DNA of 64,000 bases from Colius striatus (taxonomy: Eukaryota; Chordata; Aves; Coliiformes; Coliidae). Numbering within the stretch: the first letter of the stretch is position 1; each line of letters opens with the position of its first letter. The notes beneath the pieces were generated by a model, which made no database searches, was not told the origin of the DNA, and worked only from the letters and a program-made list of their open reading frames with translations. The stretch lies in assembly GCF_028858725.1 (NCBI RefSeq), contig NC_084759.1, positions 90,268,889-90,332,888 on the forward strand, in the 5' to 3' direction. A program made the position numbers and the translations under genes. Below are positions 24,501 to 39,500 of the stretch, piece after piece.

Positions 24501-27500
24501 AAAAATGCGAGACTGGAGAAAACAAGAGAAAGCTTTTCCTCATGTAACTTCCAGACTTTATATTGGTTTCAATACGGAACAGTTGGAGGTTTGCTGAAAA
24601 GCACCACTTGAAATTAACAGCTAAAAACCAAAACCTAACATATACAGATATATAGCACTGTACTGAGACAAGTAAAAGAATGTGTTATCGGTCTCCTCTG
24701 CTTTTATCCCCAAGTTTATGTGGCTACAAAAGGAAATAAGTACTTACTCAGCTTCAAACTGGTTAGGAGTAATTATGTCAGCAACAGGTACAACTTTGTC
24801 CCTGTAGACTGGGAGGAGATCCTTGGGCACATACTAGGGGAGAAGAAACAGTAGCAAATGTTGTCAGCAGAACCTGAGACATGGGATTGTAACTCTCCTT
24901 CCCTCAACTATCACTCCTGCTGTCAGTGAGTAACTTGCTAGCACCCACTGTACTGTTAATGCAGCAGTAACTACTGGCAGAGCATCCTACAGCTGGTGAC
25001 ACTGCAGCCAACGGCCCTTTTCATAGGCAGCGATGGGAAGCACCACCAAGCAGACAGCCCTAAACCGGCGCCTTCAAAAGGAAGCTGTGCCAGGATTAAA
25101 AACTCTGAGGTTCTCTCTCCCCAAAGTGATGTCGTCCCCGGTGTGCAGCCACTCAATTCACACACAGGAGGGACGTATTTTCTTTTATAACATGAACATG
25201 CATGCATGGGTGCCTGTGCCAAGACAGCACACCCTGGTCTCAAAACTATCCTTAAATGATTGACCAAGATATTTTTGCTTAGTATGTAAACTAGCACACA
25301 GGCCCACTTTGCCTTCTCTGCCCTCTTATTTTGAGACTGGGGTGTAACTGGAGTTGGTGGTCCATGGGCTGGTGGTCACCATCCCCCCCTGCTGCAAGTA
25401 CCCTTTCCCTATAATTTCTTCATAGTTTGTCAGACAAAAGCAGTTTGTCACAGCCTCTGGACTCAACTTCCCATTAATCCTACCTAGGTTTCTGCCTTTG
25501 ACATGCATATACAACAGCAAATTGTTTTGTGCTTAATGTTGTGCTCCTAATAAAGTTGTCCTCATTCTTTTGACATTTCACCATCAGTGACACAGTAGCA
25601 TAAGGAAATAAAGAGTCCCAACACACATAACATTCTCTCACGTCCTCACCTCCAAAAGAAACTTCTACACCTCCAAAGGAAACCACTGCTGTACCAACAG
25701 TACAGAGGCCTTTTTCTGCAGCAGCGCATGCCCACATTGATTCTGTTGCATTGTGTGGTTTAGGAACAATTAACATCCATGCTATGTGTTATTTTGCCTC
25801 CTTTTAGTGCAGGGTTTCCAGTGTCTGCTATACATCAATATGAGTGATCAAGAATCAGATTTGTAATTTGTTGAGTACAACTTAATCTATAAAGCAGTTC
25901 CAATAAGGACATTAAAAATATTTGGCTTGTGTTGCACCCAAGCCTAACAAAGCACTAGCATATGTCATTGCCTGCAAGATCAGTTCTTCAAGTAAGGAGG
26001 GCCAATACTCCCCTTTCTGCCTGTCTTTTCCATCTCCATTGTATCCTCACTGGTGAAATATGGCCCATTAGCAAAAGGAGATTGGTAGCCTAAACAGGTG
26101 ACATACAGTAAGAGCAGGAGCCCACCAGCCCATAGGCTCTTCAGATTCCAAGCCGAAAAGCATCAGCTGTTTTTGCACACACTATAGCTCAGCTAGGAGT
26201 TTGGGTTAGATGAGTACAAGGGTCACCTCATCTTCCTGAGTCCTGCTGTGACTCAACAAAATCTGTTCTGGAAGTTTGTTGTTTACTAATAACTAATATT
26301 CTTTGGCAGAATTTCATTTCCTAAAGCAGGGCTAATACTCCTTTTTGGCCATGTTTCATTTTTTTGGTTAGTCTCTAACTACCCAGGGCAGGGTACATGT
26401 ATACGTGTGTTACTGTCTCCCTTTCAGTTGTATCAACAACAGGCACAAGCCCACCAGAGTGTTGACAACCAGCTGCTACCACATCATCCATCATACTGAT
26501 ATTGAGCTCACTCGTGCAGCTACAGTGAAACAACAACATCACGGGGACTCCATCTTTAGACAGAAATGCAAGTCCAGGTCATGTCTGAGCCAAGGTATTT
26601 TAAATGACGATTTAATCACTTTTTGTGTCAGGAATGCGTTGGTAGGCTGCATGTTAAATATCCTCCTCTTCTTACATTTACCTTATCTTCCACCCAAAAG
26701 ACACAGGTAGGGGCATAGCTATAACTTCTCCCAAGAGCTAAAGCTTTACAAGGTGACTCTACAGCTGATAGATCTCTGCCTTGTTAGGAAATCCAGGGAC
26801 AATAAATACTGCAACAGATGTAAAATGAAAGAATAGAATACAAAAGCAATGGTAAATTTATTACTAAGTGCTACTTCATGTGATGTTTTATGAGGAAGCA
26901 AACTGTTAAAAGGTACAAGGACAAAGCAGAATTCACAGAGTGTGACTAGCTAAGGCAGATGAAAACATAAAATGTCATTATTGCTGATGTCTTCCCACAC
27001 TGCATTTTTGCTGAAACTATTTGCTAATTTTGATCAAAAGAGAATGTTTCTTTGTCAGTATGCAGTCTAGTCTTGGCACACAAAACCTTTCTGTCACTGA
27101 TCACGGCCCAATGCCTAACAGCTGTTGGATCTCTTGTGAACTAAGTAATCCCCATTTAGGTTCAAGTGGTATGTCAATTCAAACGATCACTGACAATGCC
27201 AAGCAGACTACCAGCCAAAACAGAGCTCTTGATAGTAGAGGAAGGAAATCCAGTGAGGCAAGGAGGGGGAGCAGGGGGATGTTTTCCCGTGGACAGGGTC
27301 TGCATCTCACCTGTTGTCTCTGCTGAGAGTTAGAAATAATCCCAGGGCTACGCAGACATCATTCTTCCTAGATACTAAGCTTATTCAAACACAGGAAATT
27401 AGAGTATAAATTTATTTGATGCTGGGATCCAAAGCTAGCTTAGCTTCAGTGTTTAAAAATTACTGAATCTTTACACATCTTTATACAGCAAATATTCACT

Positions 27501-30500
27501 ATACAGAGAATGGAAACAGGTAAGTACTAACCATAGAGCCTTCTCCATTCCACTTGTCACCCATCACCGGATCGCAGACTGTAACAGAATAAATTCAGCT
27601 TTAGAAATGGGGTACAGTTACAGAGACCCTGGTAGAAGAGAAATGTTTTAGGTAACAGTAGCAACCACGTAAAGACACTCAGCACCTGGTAGCTCATAAA
27701 ACCTCCCAGCTCTCGCAGCACACTCAACCTGAAACTTTTAACTGGTGGCTGTCAGTTCTGAGAGTAGGCCATGTGTCTTAAACAATTGTCAAAGGGTTGT
27801 AGTCACCCTCTCCTACCTGTCTCCATGTTGTTACGTCTGAGGGTGATGAGGATGAGACGGTCTTATTGTTATGTGTAAAGGGGCTTTTGTCCTGGAAAGT
27901 AAGAGCCGTCCCCTTCACTACCCAACTCAAAACTCTGGAATAGTAGTATAGTGTGGAATAAAGTGGGAGAAGCTAATAACTATTTTTACTTTGGTGTAAA
28001 AAGATACATGCTAAACATACACATCAACATTCTGTATGCATATAGGGGGAAAAAAAGCATATTATAATGGAACAAGCAGAAAATCCATGCCAAAATGGTG
28101 TAATAATATTAACACACATTTGGCACGGGTTCTGAATCATCAGCAGTATTAACAACGTATTCCAAGTGCCCTCAAAGTAAGGATGGAAACAGTCTAACCT
28201 TGTAATTTTAAAAGGAACATTGTTCATTGTATTATAAGGGCTTTTAGCAAGATAAAAAGAAATACAAATTCAAAGGCATCAAATCAACATCCAATCAGTA
28301 AGTAAGGAAGTTTCTTTGAGTAAAATGCAGGTAATTTGGTTTACATTTGAAAAGCATTTACATTATAATCTATTTATTAAATATAAAAGATCTTAGAAGC
28401 CTAGCTGTGTTCTCACCATCTGACCACTTCCTTCCTGTTCTACACAGCTAAGTGTTCCTCTCTGCTCATACTCAAAAGAGTTTCTAGCTTTCACTTACTA
28501 GACTGGTACATGGTTCTGGAGAACCTGGTGATGTGACAGTGTTAATAAAGACTAAAAAGCAACAAAACCCACGCTCATGAAAACTGTGCTTTGTTAAATT
28601 AAAGTCAGGTGCAACACTCCGCAGTATTACACCTTATAATCTTGTAAACCGTTCTAGATGCCTCCTGGCCACACAGTTTACTGAATTTGAAGATGACATG
28701 CTCCAAACCATCATTTATCCCACTAAATCCCCACTGACTTTGCCCTGTCACGCTAAAGGTTTCGCTCAATTCAAGCCTACGTGTGCCGTATTCAAATGCC
28801 CTGAAACAGAGAGTCAGGAAGGAAAGAGGAAAGTCTTTCCTCACAGGCTTAAGCCTGCCATGACACATTAATGACAGCAGTTGCTAGAGACTGTTGCTCT
28901 TCAAGTGTTCCTAGGTAATGTTAGCAGAGAGCACTGGAATCAAAAAAGCCCTGGAGTTTAAGCTGAATTACAAAGCTTGTAAGGCACAGAAAGACACTTC
29001 TGGGATGTAACATGAAACCATAGCAGGGCAACAGGGGAAAGTCTATCCTCCTGTTTTTGACTGATTTGGAAATCAAGGGGAGAGGCTCCAGCTATCAGCA
29101 CTTAGAGCCTATGCCTCTGCATTATGAACAGCAGCATTTGGCTAGGATTTTACAAGCCTTTTTCTGGTACAGACAATCAGTCTTCAAGGCGTATTCTCCT
29201 CTGGACAGCATAATGCAAGAAACATACCAAAAGATACAAAATCAGAAAGACAAAAACCCAACTCCCTTAACACTGAACACAACACTGAAACGAAACTTCA
29301 CTGGAGCCTCAGGTGGTCCCAGACAGAACAAAACACAAGGCAGCTGTGAAATATTGGGTAACATCAGAACAGCATTTTCACCTTAAAATATGAAAATGAC
29401 AGGCATACACAATGATGAAGCAGAAAGGATTATAATGTACATCCTTACCATACACTAGGTTAGAATTCTGTTGCTTCAACTCCTGGACAATATCCACCAC
29501 CATCGCAAGAAACGATGTATCCCTTGTATACCCTTTGGGAAAAAAAGGCACTTTTAAAGTCTATTTTCATTAACATTCTTTTTTCTTTAAAAAAAAAGAA
29601 ACAAATGGATAGGAATACTGCATACTTCTCATTCTTCATAACAATGCGTTTTTAGAACAAAGGCACTTTAGTACTTCATACTAAATAGTACAGCAATAAA
29701 AGGTGGAAGACAATTTAGGCAGTGCTTGCACAACTACAGATATAATCTTAAAAATTAACTTAGTTTACAACATTTAATAATTGATAATTTGATTTCACTG
29801 ATTTTAGCTCATTGAATCACATTATTTTCAGCAAGGTAGCTTCTTCAAAACTTCAGCTTAGAAATGTCTTTCCTACTAAAATACATTAAGATACACTCTG
29901 GAGAATTTTATTATTATTTTTATTTGCAAAATTGATCAGTTCTTTGATATTGCAGAGAAATGGAAGGAGCTTACAATATTTTTGGCAAAAATGGTTTGTC
30001 GAATCACAGAATCATAGAATGATATGGGTTGGAAGGGACCTTCAGAGATCATCTAGTCCAACTCCCCTGCAGAAGCAGGTTCACCTTATGTCTATGAAAT
30101 GCTGATAAAAAGTCAAAAAAGCATCACAAAGAATTTTATTTAAAATAACCTGGCTTAAAAAATGTACAGAGTATGATTAACACTATTGTCAGAGGTGTTT
30201 AAAACAAAAAATACACCGATTTGGAGTTTCTTTCTTACTTTGAATGTTTTACTGTAAATGAAAGAAATATATGAAGATCTTGGGGATCTCAGGATTTCAA
30301 GGAAAAAGAAGGGTGTTTGTCTGTTTTTAAATCACAAAAAAATTACGCTCAAATTTATTAACCTTAGTTCAATCTATTTTCTATTTAGTCTCCTTTACTT
30401 TAGATATATTCCCTGAAAAAGAACTGACAACTCTTCAGACAAGCCACATCTTTCAAGCCAGAATGACTGCTTTGGGGTTATAACTTATACTGTTAAAATC

Positions 30501-33500
30501 TCCAGTTTTCCCTAAATATATAAAGCATTTTCAAACACGTTGAACCAGTGAAATCAATCGTGGTGACGTAATTCTGTTTACCTTTAAAAAGTGTCTGTTC
30601 ACTGCTATAAAAGATTGATACCGTAATCTAAGCCAGATGCATAGCTCTCACTGAGCTGAAACCCCATCAGTAATCTACATTTCAGAAGCAGAAACAGGAC
30701 AAATAGCTTTTAATAAAAACTGCACAAAGAATCTCTCTTTGCCATAAAGCATTCCACAAGAAGTTCGCTTTGCCTCTATTCAGAAACACTGAAGCAAAGA
30801 AAACACTGCACAGTCATGGCCTGGAGGGCTGTATCCACTCAGAGGACATACATAGTAACAGGAGTAAAAAAATCAAGAGATATAACAGAGCCAAAACCAA
30901 AATCCAACACTGCTTACATTGTGCTTTGTATCCAAAACACCACCCCTTAACAATCAAGTACAAAAAACAAGGGCAGAAAACTGTGTATAAAATCATGCTA
31001 TAATACCACAAAGTGCCAGTACTGCAAATTTAGGAGAAAGGGTTAAACTCATGTCTTTGTAATAAAATTTAAAATAATACTCTGACATTCCTCACTCATC
31101 CTTTTTTCAGTACAGGCACTCCCAAAACATTAATTAAGCCTGTACATGACTGGCCTGTACAAGTCTGTAAACTATACAAGGGGATCAATTTACCCACCCA
31201 GTTACAACCTTCAGGCTGGAGAATACTATCTGTTTCAAACTAAACAGCAGGAGCAGCTGAGACTATAAAGTACAGATGAAATTGCAGGAGGCAAAAAGCT
31301 CTTCTTACCTGTGAGTACATAATCATATCGGTTGACCTTGTTCAGCTTTAGTCCTTCATATAGTTCATGAAGTTCTTCTGAATTTAACACCTGACCCTTC
31401 CAGTGGGCATAACCTGTGAAGTAAGTGACAGATAATTTTACAAACCTAGATTTTCTATTCAGGATTTTTGTCCGAAAAGTGGATTCATGACTCGGTGTGC
31501 AGGTCACCAATAATCACACACTTAAGGGAGACGTTGCAGATTTATTTCAGGTTCGTGCAATCAGTGGCACTTCCACAACTCAAGCACACTCAACACAAGT
31601 TTCTGTGCTGTGTTTATACACACAGGTTACAAGGTTATACACTCCCATTTAAAATCATAAAATCAGAATCATTTTGGTTGGAAAAGAACTTTAATTGGAT
31701 TGGATTGAGTCCAATCACTAACCTAAAACTGTCAAGCCCACCTCTAAACCATGTCCTCAGCACATCAGCTACATGGCTTTCAAACATCTCCAGGGAAGGT
31801 GACTCCACCACCTTCCTGGACAGCCTGTGCCAATGTTTGACAACCTTTCACCGTGAAAAAGTTCTTCTTAATCTCCAATAAAAACCTGCCTTGGCGCAGC
31901 TTGAGCCCATTTTTTCTCGTCCTATCATTCATTACTGGCGAGAAGAGACATAACGATGGGTTTGTAATTTTCATAGAAATTATAATATTGCTGTGTCATT
32001 CGAGATGTCTACTACGTGTGCTCTAAGAGGGTCTTCAGTGGTTTCTTACTGTCATTCATGTGTCAGTAGTCACCATCTCCCCTTGCCACAATTACCATTT
32101 TCCTATGGTTTCCTCATAGTTTGGTAGACACAGCCAGTTCGTTCAGTTTCTTGGCTCTACTCTCCATTAATCCTACCTTGGCTTCTACTTTTGACAAATA
32201 TAGCAGTGAATTGTTTCATACTTAATTGTTGTTCCTTCAGTGCTAGTGCTCCTAACAAAGTTGTCCCCCTTCTTTTGACATTTCAACATCTGGGTCACAC
32301 AGATTATACACTTGGAGGGATGGTATCAGATATTAGCACCAGAAAGTATTTCCATCTCCTTTTCTGTAAAATGCTGTTGCTGGATGAAAGCTGCTGTCAG
32401 CAGAACATGCTCAACTTCATCTTAGCACCTCTGTTTCCCTAAGGAATTAGAGTGATCACACTGGAGTTGGAGATTGTTCATTTATCATCAAATCAAGCAG
32501 AGCACACACAAGCTCCTCCAAGTTTTCCCATAGAGCCTATACAACTATCCTTTTCCTGCGTGGAGGGGGACAAACATATGCTTTATACTTCACTGGAGGA
32601 GCATGTCAGTATAGTCTATTTTTGTTATTTTATACTATAGAAAAATGGAAAAGATTGACAGCTACACAAGAAGCTGAAAAAGGCTTGTGGATCTGTCTAG
32701 ACACAGGCCTGCAGCACTGCTGAACCTATCACATGCAGAATTCAACGAAACCTGCATGTACTGAATACAGTGACCACAGGGGAACACTGTCATGGATGCT
32801 CTTTAAATATACAATGTCATCTGATGGATATCCTCCCAAAAATAGCTGAGGATCCTGGGCAAGGCAAATGAATATCAGAAAGACACTATTGACAGACAAA
32901 TAATATTCATATACTCTTAGCCTTGAATGATCTCTAAGAATTACAAACCAATATTCTTGGCTGAGAAGGGACAGAAGGTGAAGTTACTTGAGAGAAGCTG
33001 AACTCATTTCAGCAATGGACCAAGCTCCATTGCAGCCAACTTCAAGGAAAACAACCCACAATCTTCCTTGACAGACTAAACATTTGTTGAAAAAAGGACC
33101 TTGCCATCACAGCCTGCCCATCTAGATGGCAGCCATCACTCCCTTGAATGAGGCTTCCTCCAGGAGGTTAGATGAACTACACACAATCTTCCAACCTCCA
33201 TAAATTCAGAGTTTGTTAAAAAGCTTATCTTTTTATTAACTGGGATTAAGAAAAGCAAAATGTCAAATGAGGTATCTTCTTCCCCATCACTCCCTAAGTG
33301 AACATAATGGTATTTTGTTTGTTTTAACTTCTGCTCTTGGGACTTAGAAAATCCTGTGATAAAAACTGTTGGCTTTGATTATCGCTTTAAACTGTGTTAT
33401 TAGAGTAACTGCCAAAAGGTGCCTAGAGCCTAGGATAAGCACATTTTTTCAGTTTTCCTTCTTATGAATGCAAATACACCCACAGTAGGGTGAGCAGATG

Positions 33501-36500
33501 GATCATTTTGTTCTCCTCAGCTCACAAAGACCTAGCCTCTAAAACACAACTCGCTGCCAGCTGGCTGGGGGACTGACTCATACCAGCCACCACAAATCTC
33601 TCCCTAGCAAAGATTTTTCTAAAAAAGTCTCTGTGAGGAAAGGGACAAAGTAGAGATTCCTGTAAGTCTGGGCTGTAGTTCCATTACAGAACACGGTGAT
33701 ACCCAAACCAGCAATGTCTTAACAAAAAGGCACACATCGAGTCCCAAGTACATGAGGAATCCTTGACTACAACTAACTCAGGTATTTGGCTTATTTGATA
33801 CATATGCAGATGTTTGTTCTATCACACTGCATCTTCACAGAGAAATAATCTGCTCTCTTTTCTTCTCTAAATCCTACTTCTACCAGCACTGCAGAGCCAG
33901 TACATACAGGGACTCAACATTTTTATTCCGTTCTGCCCAGCAGTGCAACCGAGTGCAGTTTTCACCCAGAATCAAGGTCAGTTGGTAGAAGAGCAGTCAT
34001 TCATCTTATACATGGCCATAAAAATAATGATTATTGACCGTCCAGACAATCTAAATACTCTTGGGATCCATTCCTACAGAGGGACCCTGCGCATTCACTA
34101 TTTAACTAGAAGTGCACCTTCCTATGTCAAGCTATCTTAAACACAGGGACTGTGACACACTGATCCTCTACCGAGGAAGCAAAATAAACAGGGAAACAAA
34201 ATGTTAGGTAGCAGCCCAGCTACCCAGGAATTGGTAACCCACATGGGGAAGGGACAATTGTCTGAACTCTGTGGCAATGATTTCCAAGGTTATCTAGAGG
34301 ATCCTTTTTACCACCTGGTAACACATGTAATACAACCTAAGTCTAATCACATGATATCTGGAGCTAGAAAAATCCCTAGTGAAGGTCCAGCTATTCAGAT
34401 AGAAGGCCCATGCCTTCACTGGATCTGCAGAGAACTGTGATTTCATAGGGAACAAGACTGTTCGAGTAAGAAGACACAAACAAAATCCTATCTATCAGCA
34501 AGATGGAAACCACCCCAGGGTAACTTCATGTAATCTGATGAGCAAGGGGGAAATTCCATGACCCTGTATTTATCCTACTCTCCTGGTGGAATATGCAAAC
34601 AAAAAGGTTGCTTCTGTAGAGGGACATAAGAAAAAGCCAGTTATTCATGTTCAAAAGGGTTTGACTAACTGAAGGATGGATACCTTGGGGTCCCAGGAAG
34701 AAGGAGAGGGATTATCTGGAAAAAGGCAAAACAATCCAGACACAAGTCAAAAAAACCCATTGTATAGCCTTGATCCCAAAGCTAATGATCAGGGAATGCC
34801 AACTACAACCTTAAATATATAAGGCTTTAGGGAAAAGCATGAGTGGCTGGAGTTATGGATGGTAATAAGGAATAGCTCTTTCCTCAGGTAGGTTTAAGAA
34901 CTTTGCTGGCAATGAGCACATTTGAAGACCCAGAGATGTCTGACAATACCTAAAAGAAAGCGTCCTAGAAATCCTGTCCCTATGCCTGCACCACTAAATA
35001 TGAATATTTGAAAAACAGTAAGACAAAACTTAAACTGTTCTGCTTAACTGTCCACTTAGTGTAACTCCTACTCCACAGCAGTATTCCTTCCACAGCACTC
35101 AACAATGCAGAAGTTCAAAGTCTCACAGGACCTGGCTAGTTGCACAAATTACACAAGAACCACAGCCAAGAAAACTGAAGAATGAGTTTCAAGTTTGTAC
35201 TTGGCAAAACAACTGCATCCCATTTGGAGACCACAGAGTTGGTTAGGCATAGCAGCTGAATCAAATTATTACTCTTTTATCTTGGATATTAAGGTGAGAA
35301 CACAGCTTTTATCTTCTACAGACGAAGAAAGCTGAGTCTTCCTTGTTCTGGTTACAAAACCACCAAATAATTCCCTTCAGTGCTGGACTTGGGGAATAAA
35401 CAGAAGACTGCAAATCATGATATAGCTCTCCAAAACGGCACTTGGCTCAGACTGACTACACTAGTTTCCCAGATTATTACTAATTTTAAACACACAGATG
35501 AACATAAACATTTAAATATCTTAATATCCCTTCTGCTTATCTGTGATATGGCATTTTATTGCAATTAAATTATATATATGTGCTTTTAGCAGATAAAGAA
35601 ATGAAGAACAGGTAAGATATGATAACTCTTGTCATTTATCCCTTTAAAATGATAAGTGTATTCACTAGTCTCCATGGAAATGTCTTGGTTCATCTATATG
35701 AAAAAGAAAAAAATATCCAAAACCACAACCAAGACAGGCTCCTGTAACCAAGATGAGTTTACATACTTTTCTTTCTTGCCTTCCTCCACTGGTACTTTTT
35801 TTTTTTCCCTTCTCCTTTGGAATGTATTAATAAGCCCCTTAATTATTTTTGAAAACAAGGAAAAAAAGAAGAAAAATAAAAATCTGAGGCATACCAGAAG
35901 ACAAAATAAAACCAAAACAAAAACATACAAGCAAACAAGCCCACAATTTCAGTGTAGTGAGGCACGTAAGATCTCTTTGTTTTCCAACCCAGAACATTGT
36001 GTTCTGAGGTTTGAGTTCCTCCTATGGTGTTCCCTGAAAAACTATTCCAAGTGGCTTCAGTAACCAACTATTTTACATGGGAAAAAGCAAGAAAGTCCTA
36101 GTGTTTAAGGCACGTGATGGGCAGGCACTCTGTCTCCAGCTCCTTCACAAAATTCACATGCAAACTCTGGCAGACAATCTGGAGTACTGTGTCCAGTTCT
36201 GGGCTTCTCAGCTCAACAGGGACAGAGAACTTCTGGAGAGACTCCAGTGCAGGGCCATCAAGATGATCAAGGGACTGGAACATCTGTCATACAAGGAAAA
36301 GCTGCAGGAACTGGGGCCGTTTAGTCTGGAGGAGACTGAAAGGAGATCTTATTAACATTTACAAATATGTAAATGGTGGATGTCAGGAGGTTGGGACATC
36401 CCGTTTTTCTATAGTATCTAGAAACAGGACAAGGGGTAATGGGATGAAGTTGGAACACAAAAAGTTCCACTTAAACATAAGAAAAAACTATTTCACTGTT

Positions 36501-39500
36501 CAGGTGAGGGAGCCCTGGCACAGGCTGCCCAGAGGGGTTGTGGAGTCTCCTTCCTTGGAGGTCTTCAAGACCCGCCTGGACACGTTCCTATGCAACCTGA
36601 TCTAGGTGAACCTGCTTCTGCAGGGGGGTTGGACTAGATGATCTCTAAAGCTCCCTTCCAACCCTACTATTCTATGATACCGGGAGGCCTCCAACAAAAC
36701 CAGAAATATGGTACCAAACTCTCCATTGGATTTTTTACAGCTGGGCAGTGTGGGAGTGAAATAGTACCAGTTTTAGGCATTGGCAGTGACCTTTTCTTTT
36801 TGTCTTGCACTGCACAGGTGTGAATGACTGCATATGGGTGGTAGACTGTGAGGAATCACATCAACGAGGCATAATTTTAAGTTCTCATGCATTAGTACTA
36901 CAGGCCAACCCAACCACCAACTACACTAAATGGAAGGCAAAGTGCTTTGCCTAAAAAGGAACAGCAAAAAAGGAAAACCAAAACAACAACAAAAAACCAA
37001 CCTCAGGCTATTTGTTCTGGAGCAGTACAAAGGTAGAATTTGGATGGCAAAGTAAGCACAGTATAAGCTTGCCATTAACCTACCAATTAAAAACAAAAAT
37101 GCAAATCACTGAAGAATTAAAAATGTTGCCCAAAAATCAACAATCCAATTTAAAAAATCTAGATTTTTATTTTTTACATCAGACAATCTACTGCTTCTGC
37201 AAACAATACAGTAAAATAGAATAAAAAGCACAAAATCTCTGTAGGTTGCATGACAGCTTCTTTTATTTGTACATGAAGCATGATGCCATTCAAGGGTGAG
37301 TCACTCTAATCACAGAAGTTCTTCACCAAGCAGCACGACAAACTGTTCTCCCAGGGGGACTGATTTAAAGCACATTTTCTGAAATTGAGGATTATCAGAA
37401 GCTAAAGAAGGCTGCACTTTCTGAGTAGGAATCAGCAGAAATAGGCCTGTGGTATCTTACGAATTTAGAGACAGGGAAAAAAAAAGCAATAATGATTCAC
37501 CAAAGAAAGCCTGTTAGTCATGAATTCTTTCTGCATTTTATCTTTTGCTGACATGACTAGGTTTAAAGACAGGGATGGGGAAAGGAAGAACACCATGTCC
37601 AAAACCTCACACGCTTTGCTACCTATGCCCCTCTGATATGTGGCATTCTTGCAGAAACTAAGATTTACAGCTTGATTTGCCCTTCAGCTTTAATGATAAC
37701 CACAGAAGATCTTGTTCTTGCAGGATAATCAATTCTCTTCACTCACTCACCCAGCACACGATTCCAGTGTATGGTGGCACTGCTCCAGACACAAGCCACA
37801 GCCCTGCATAGCAGTTTCTTTTCATTAATCCCTGCAGTGGTGCAAGTTGGTGTGCAGGCACATGTAAATGTTTAAGCTTGGAAAAATCTTTGTTTGAGGA
37901 CACAACATGTTCCTGCGTGCTTCTCAAAGAGGAGGTGCAAAGCCATCAGGCTTAGAATCTATCCCTCAATTTAAGAACGATAAAACGGATTTAATGGAAA
38001 AAAAATATTAGAAAACTTGACGGGCAATAAAAGGGAATATGTGCTCCTTCTTTACCATTCCTTCCTCTTCAGCTAAAGAACCAAGAATACTAATCTCTTT
38101 CTATGTGTGCTTGTCAAGTGCCAAACACTTAATCTTATTGTGATTTTTTTTCCTGAAAGCTCTGCTTCCCAAAGTCACGAGGTTGTGCAGCAACTTTGGA
38201 ATTTTCTTAATACATTTATGGGAAAAAAAAAAGAGATTACAGAAAAAAAAAATCGTAATGTGACTCCTAAACACCAGAAGACTAAGTAAAAAGTTCCAAA
38301 TATTTTAAAGACTTGTGATCTTTGAGACATTTTTAGTTTTGGGAAGCTCATTTGTGCATTCTTGGGAGGAGAGGAAATAAAAATCACTAATTTCTTGTTC
38401 TTTCTACTATCTTTATTGTCTGCCAAATCTTGAATGAAGACCTGGCAACCTTTCTCCTGTTCTCGTATTATTAATAAGCCAAAACCCAAAAAACTCTTTT
38501 CTAAGAACCTGGTCATCCTACTGGTAATATAATTTTCCTGCCTTCAAACACATCCAGTTTGTGGTTCAACAAAACCTCCATTGAGGTTTTGTAATGCCCT
38601 CTGAAGCTGATTTCATCTTGAAACTGAAAGCCAGCAAACAACAGACGCTCATCCATTTTGAGCATTTCAGGTGAAAAAATTCCTTCATTTCTGGAAGACT
38701 ATAACAGTTTTACTCATCTATCAAAAACTAAACTACAAAATTCACAAACTCCAAAACTAAATACATTAAAGAAACATAAGTTACAGCTAAGTATCTCTTA
38801 AAAACAAGAGAGAACCTTTGTATTGTGCCCAAGGGTACAAGCAAAATAAGCACCTTTTTGACTGAGCCAGGAAAGACACCCACTCCTTGTTTAATTATTA
38901 CCTCTTTTGTGCCTTTCTTTAAGAAGCAGAGATGCCTTTTCTAGTTACCTTTGAAACATTAATTTCTTCTGGGTGACACTAAATTCCTTCCATGATAGAA
39001 ACATAACCAGTTGAAAGCTACATGGAGCTCAACATAGCAAGAGAGAACAGTGGCTTCCTGGTCTCCTCTCTGTTCCAAAAATTGCAGTTTATTAGCATAT
39101 TAACACATTTTCTCAGCTTCTTTCTTTCTTTCTTTACCAGAAACAAATTTTTGCTCTTTTTCAAGATGTTAAAGTCAAAATTTGTTCCCAGATTTTTTTT
39201 GTAAGACACCTTTGGAATTTCTTTATCTAGAGTAGATCTCTCCTCAAAGGACCTGCCACCACCATGACAGCAGGTGTATCTACTGACCCAAAAATAGCAA
39301 GTCACTTGGAGCTTCCTTATGGTGAAAGGTAAAATAAACATAAACTTCAGCTTTCTTTAGAAAAATAAAGTCCTTTAGCACTATGAGTGTTAGGATGTCT
39401 GCAAGTATTATGAGAGTGCATCATGTTCAGGCTTAGAAGCCAAGTAAAAATATACTGAGATGTATTAACACCCCACCCCCTTCTTCCCTGCAGAATGTAA

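Larger units (their letters stand above)
18520..31308 (-). other. PDXK: PDXK introns 3-10
   Basis: Intron spans: intron 10 18520-19230, intron 9 19298-19838, intron 8 19976-21363, intron 7 21476-24136, intron 6 24183-24747, intron 5 24834-27531, intron 4 27579-29448, intron 3 29533-31308. They are mostly AT-rich unique sequence. Notable content: a GC-richer, C/T-rich block at 20.82-21.24 kb (intron 8), copy A of an unidentified repeat pair (intron 5) and a short CR1 3' end (intron 3). No nested gene is recognised. Confidence 0.85.

Noticed and set aside
24971..25297. 108-codon minus-strand frame between PDXK exons 5 and 6
   Set aside because: It lies in intron 5, has no family resemblance and is not needed: exons 5 and 6 join in phase without it.
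35656..36063. 135-codon plus-strand frame with Lys-rich stretches
   Set aside because: It is A-rich low-complexity intron sequence; the Lys runs come from poly(A)-like tracts.
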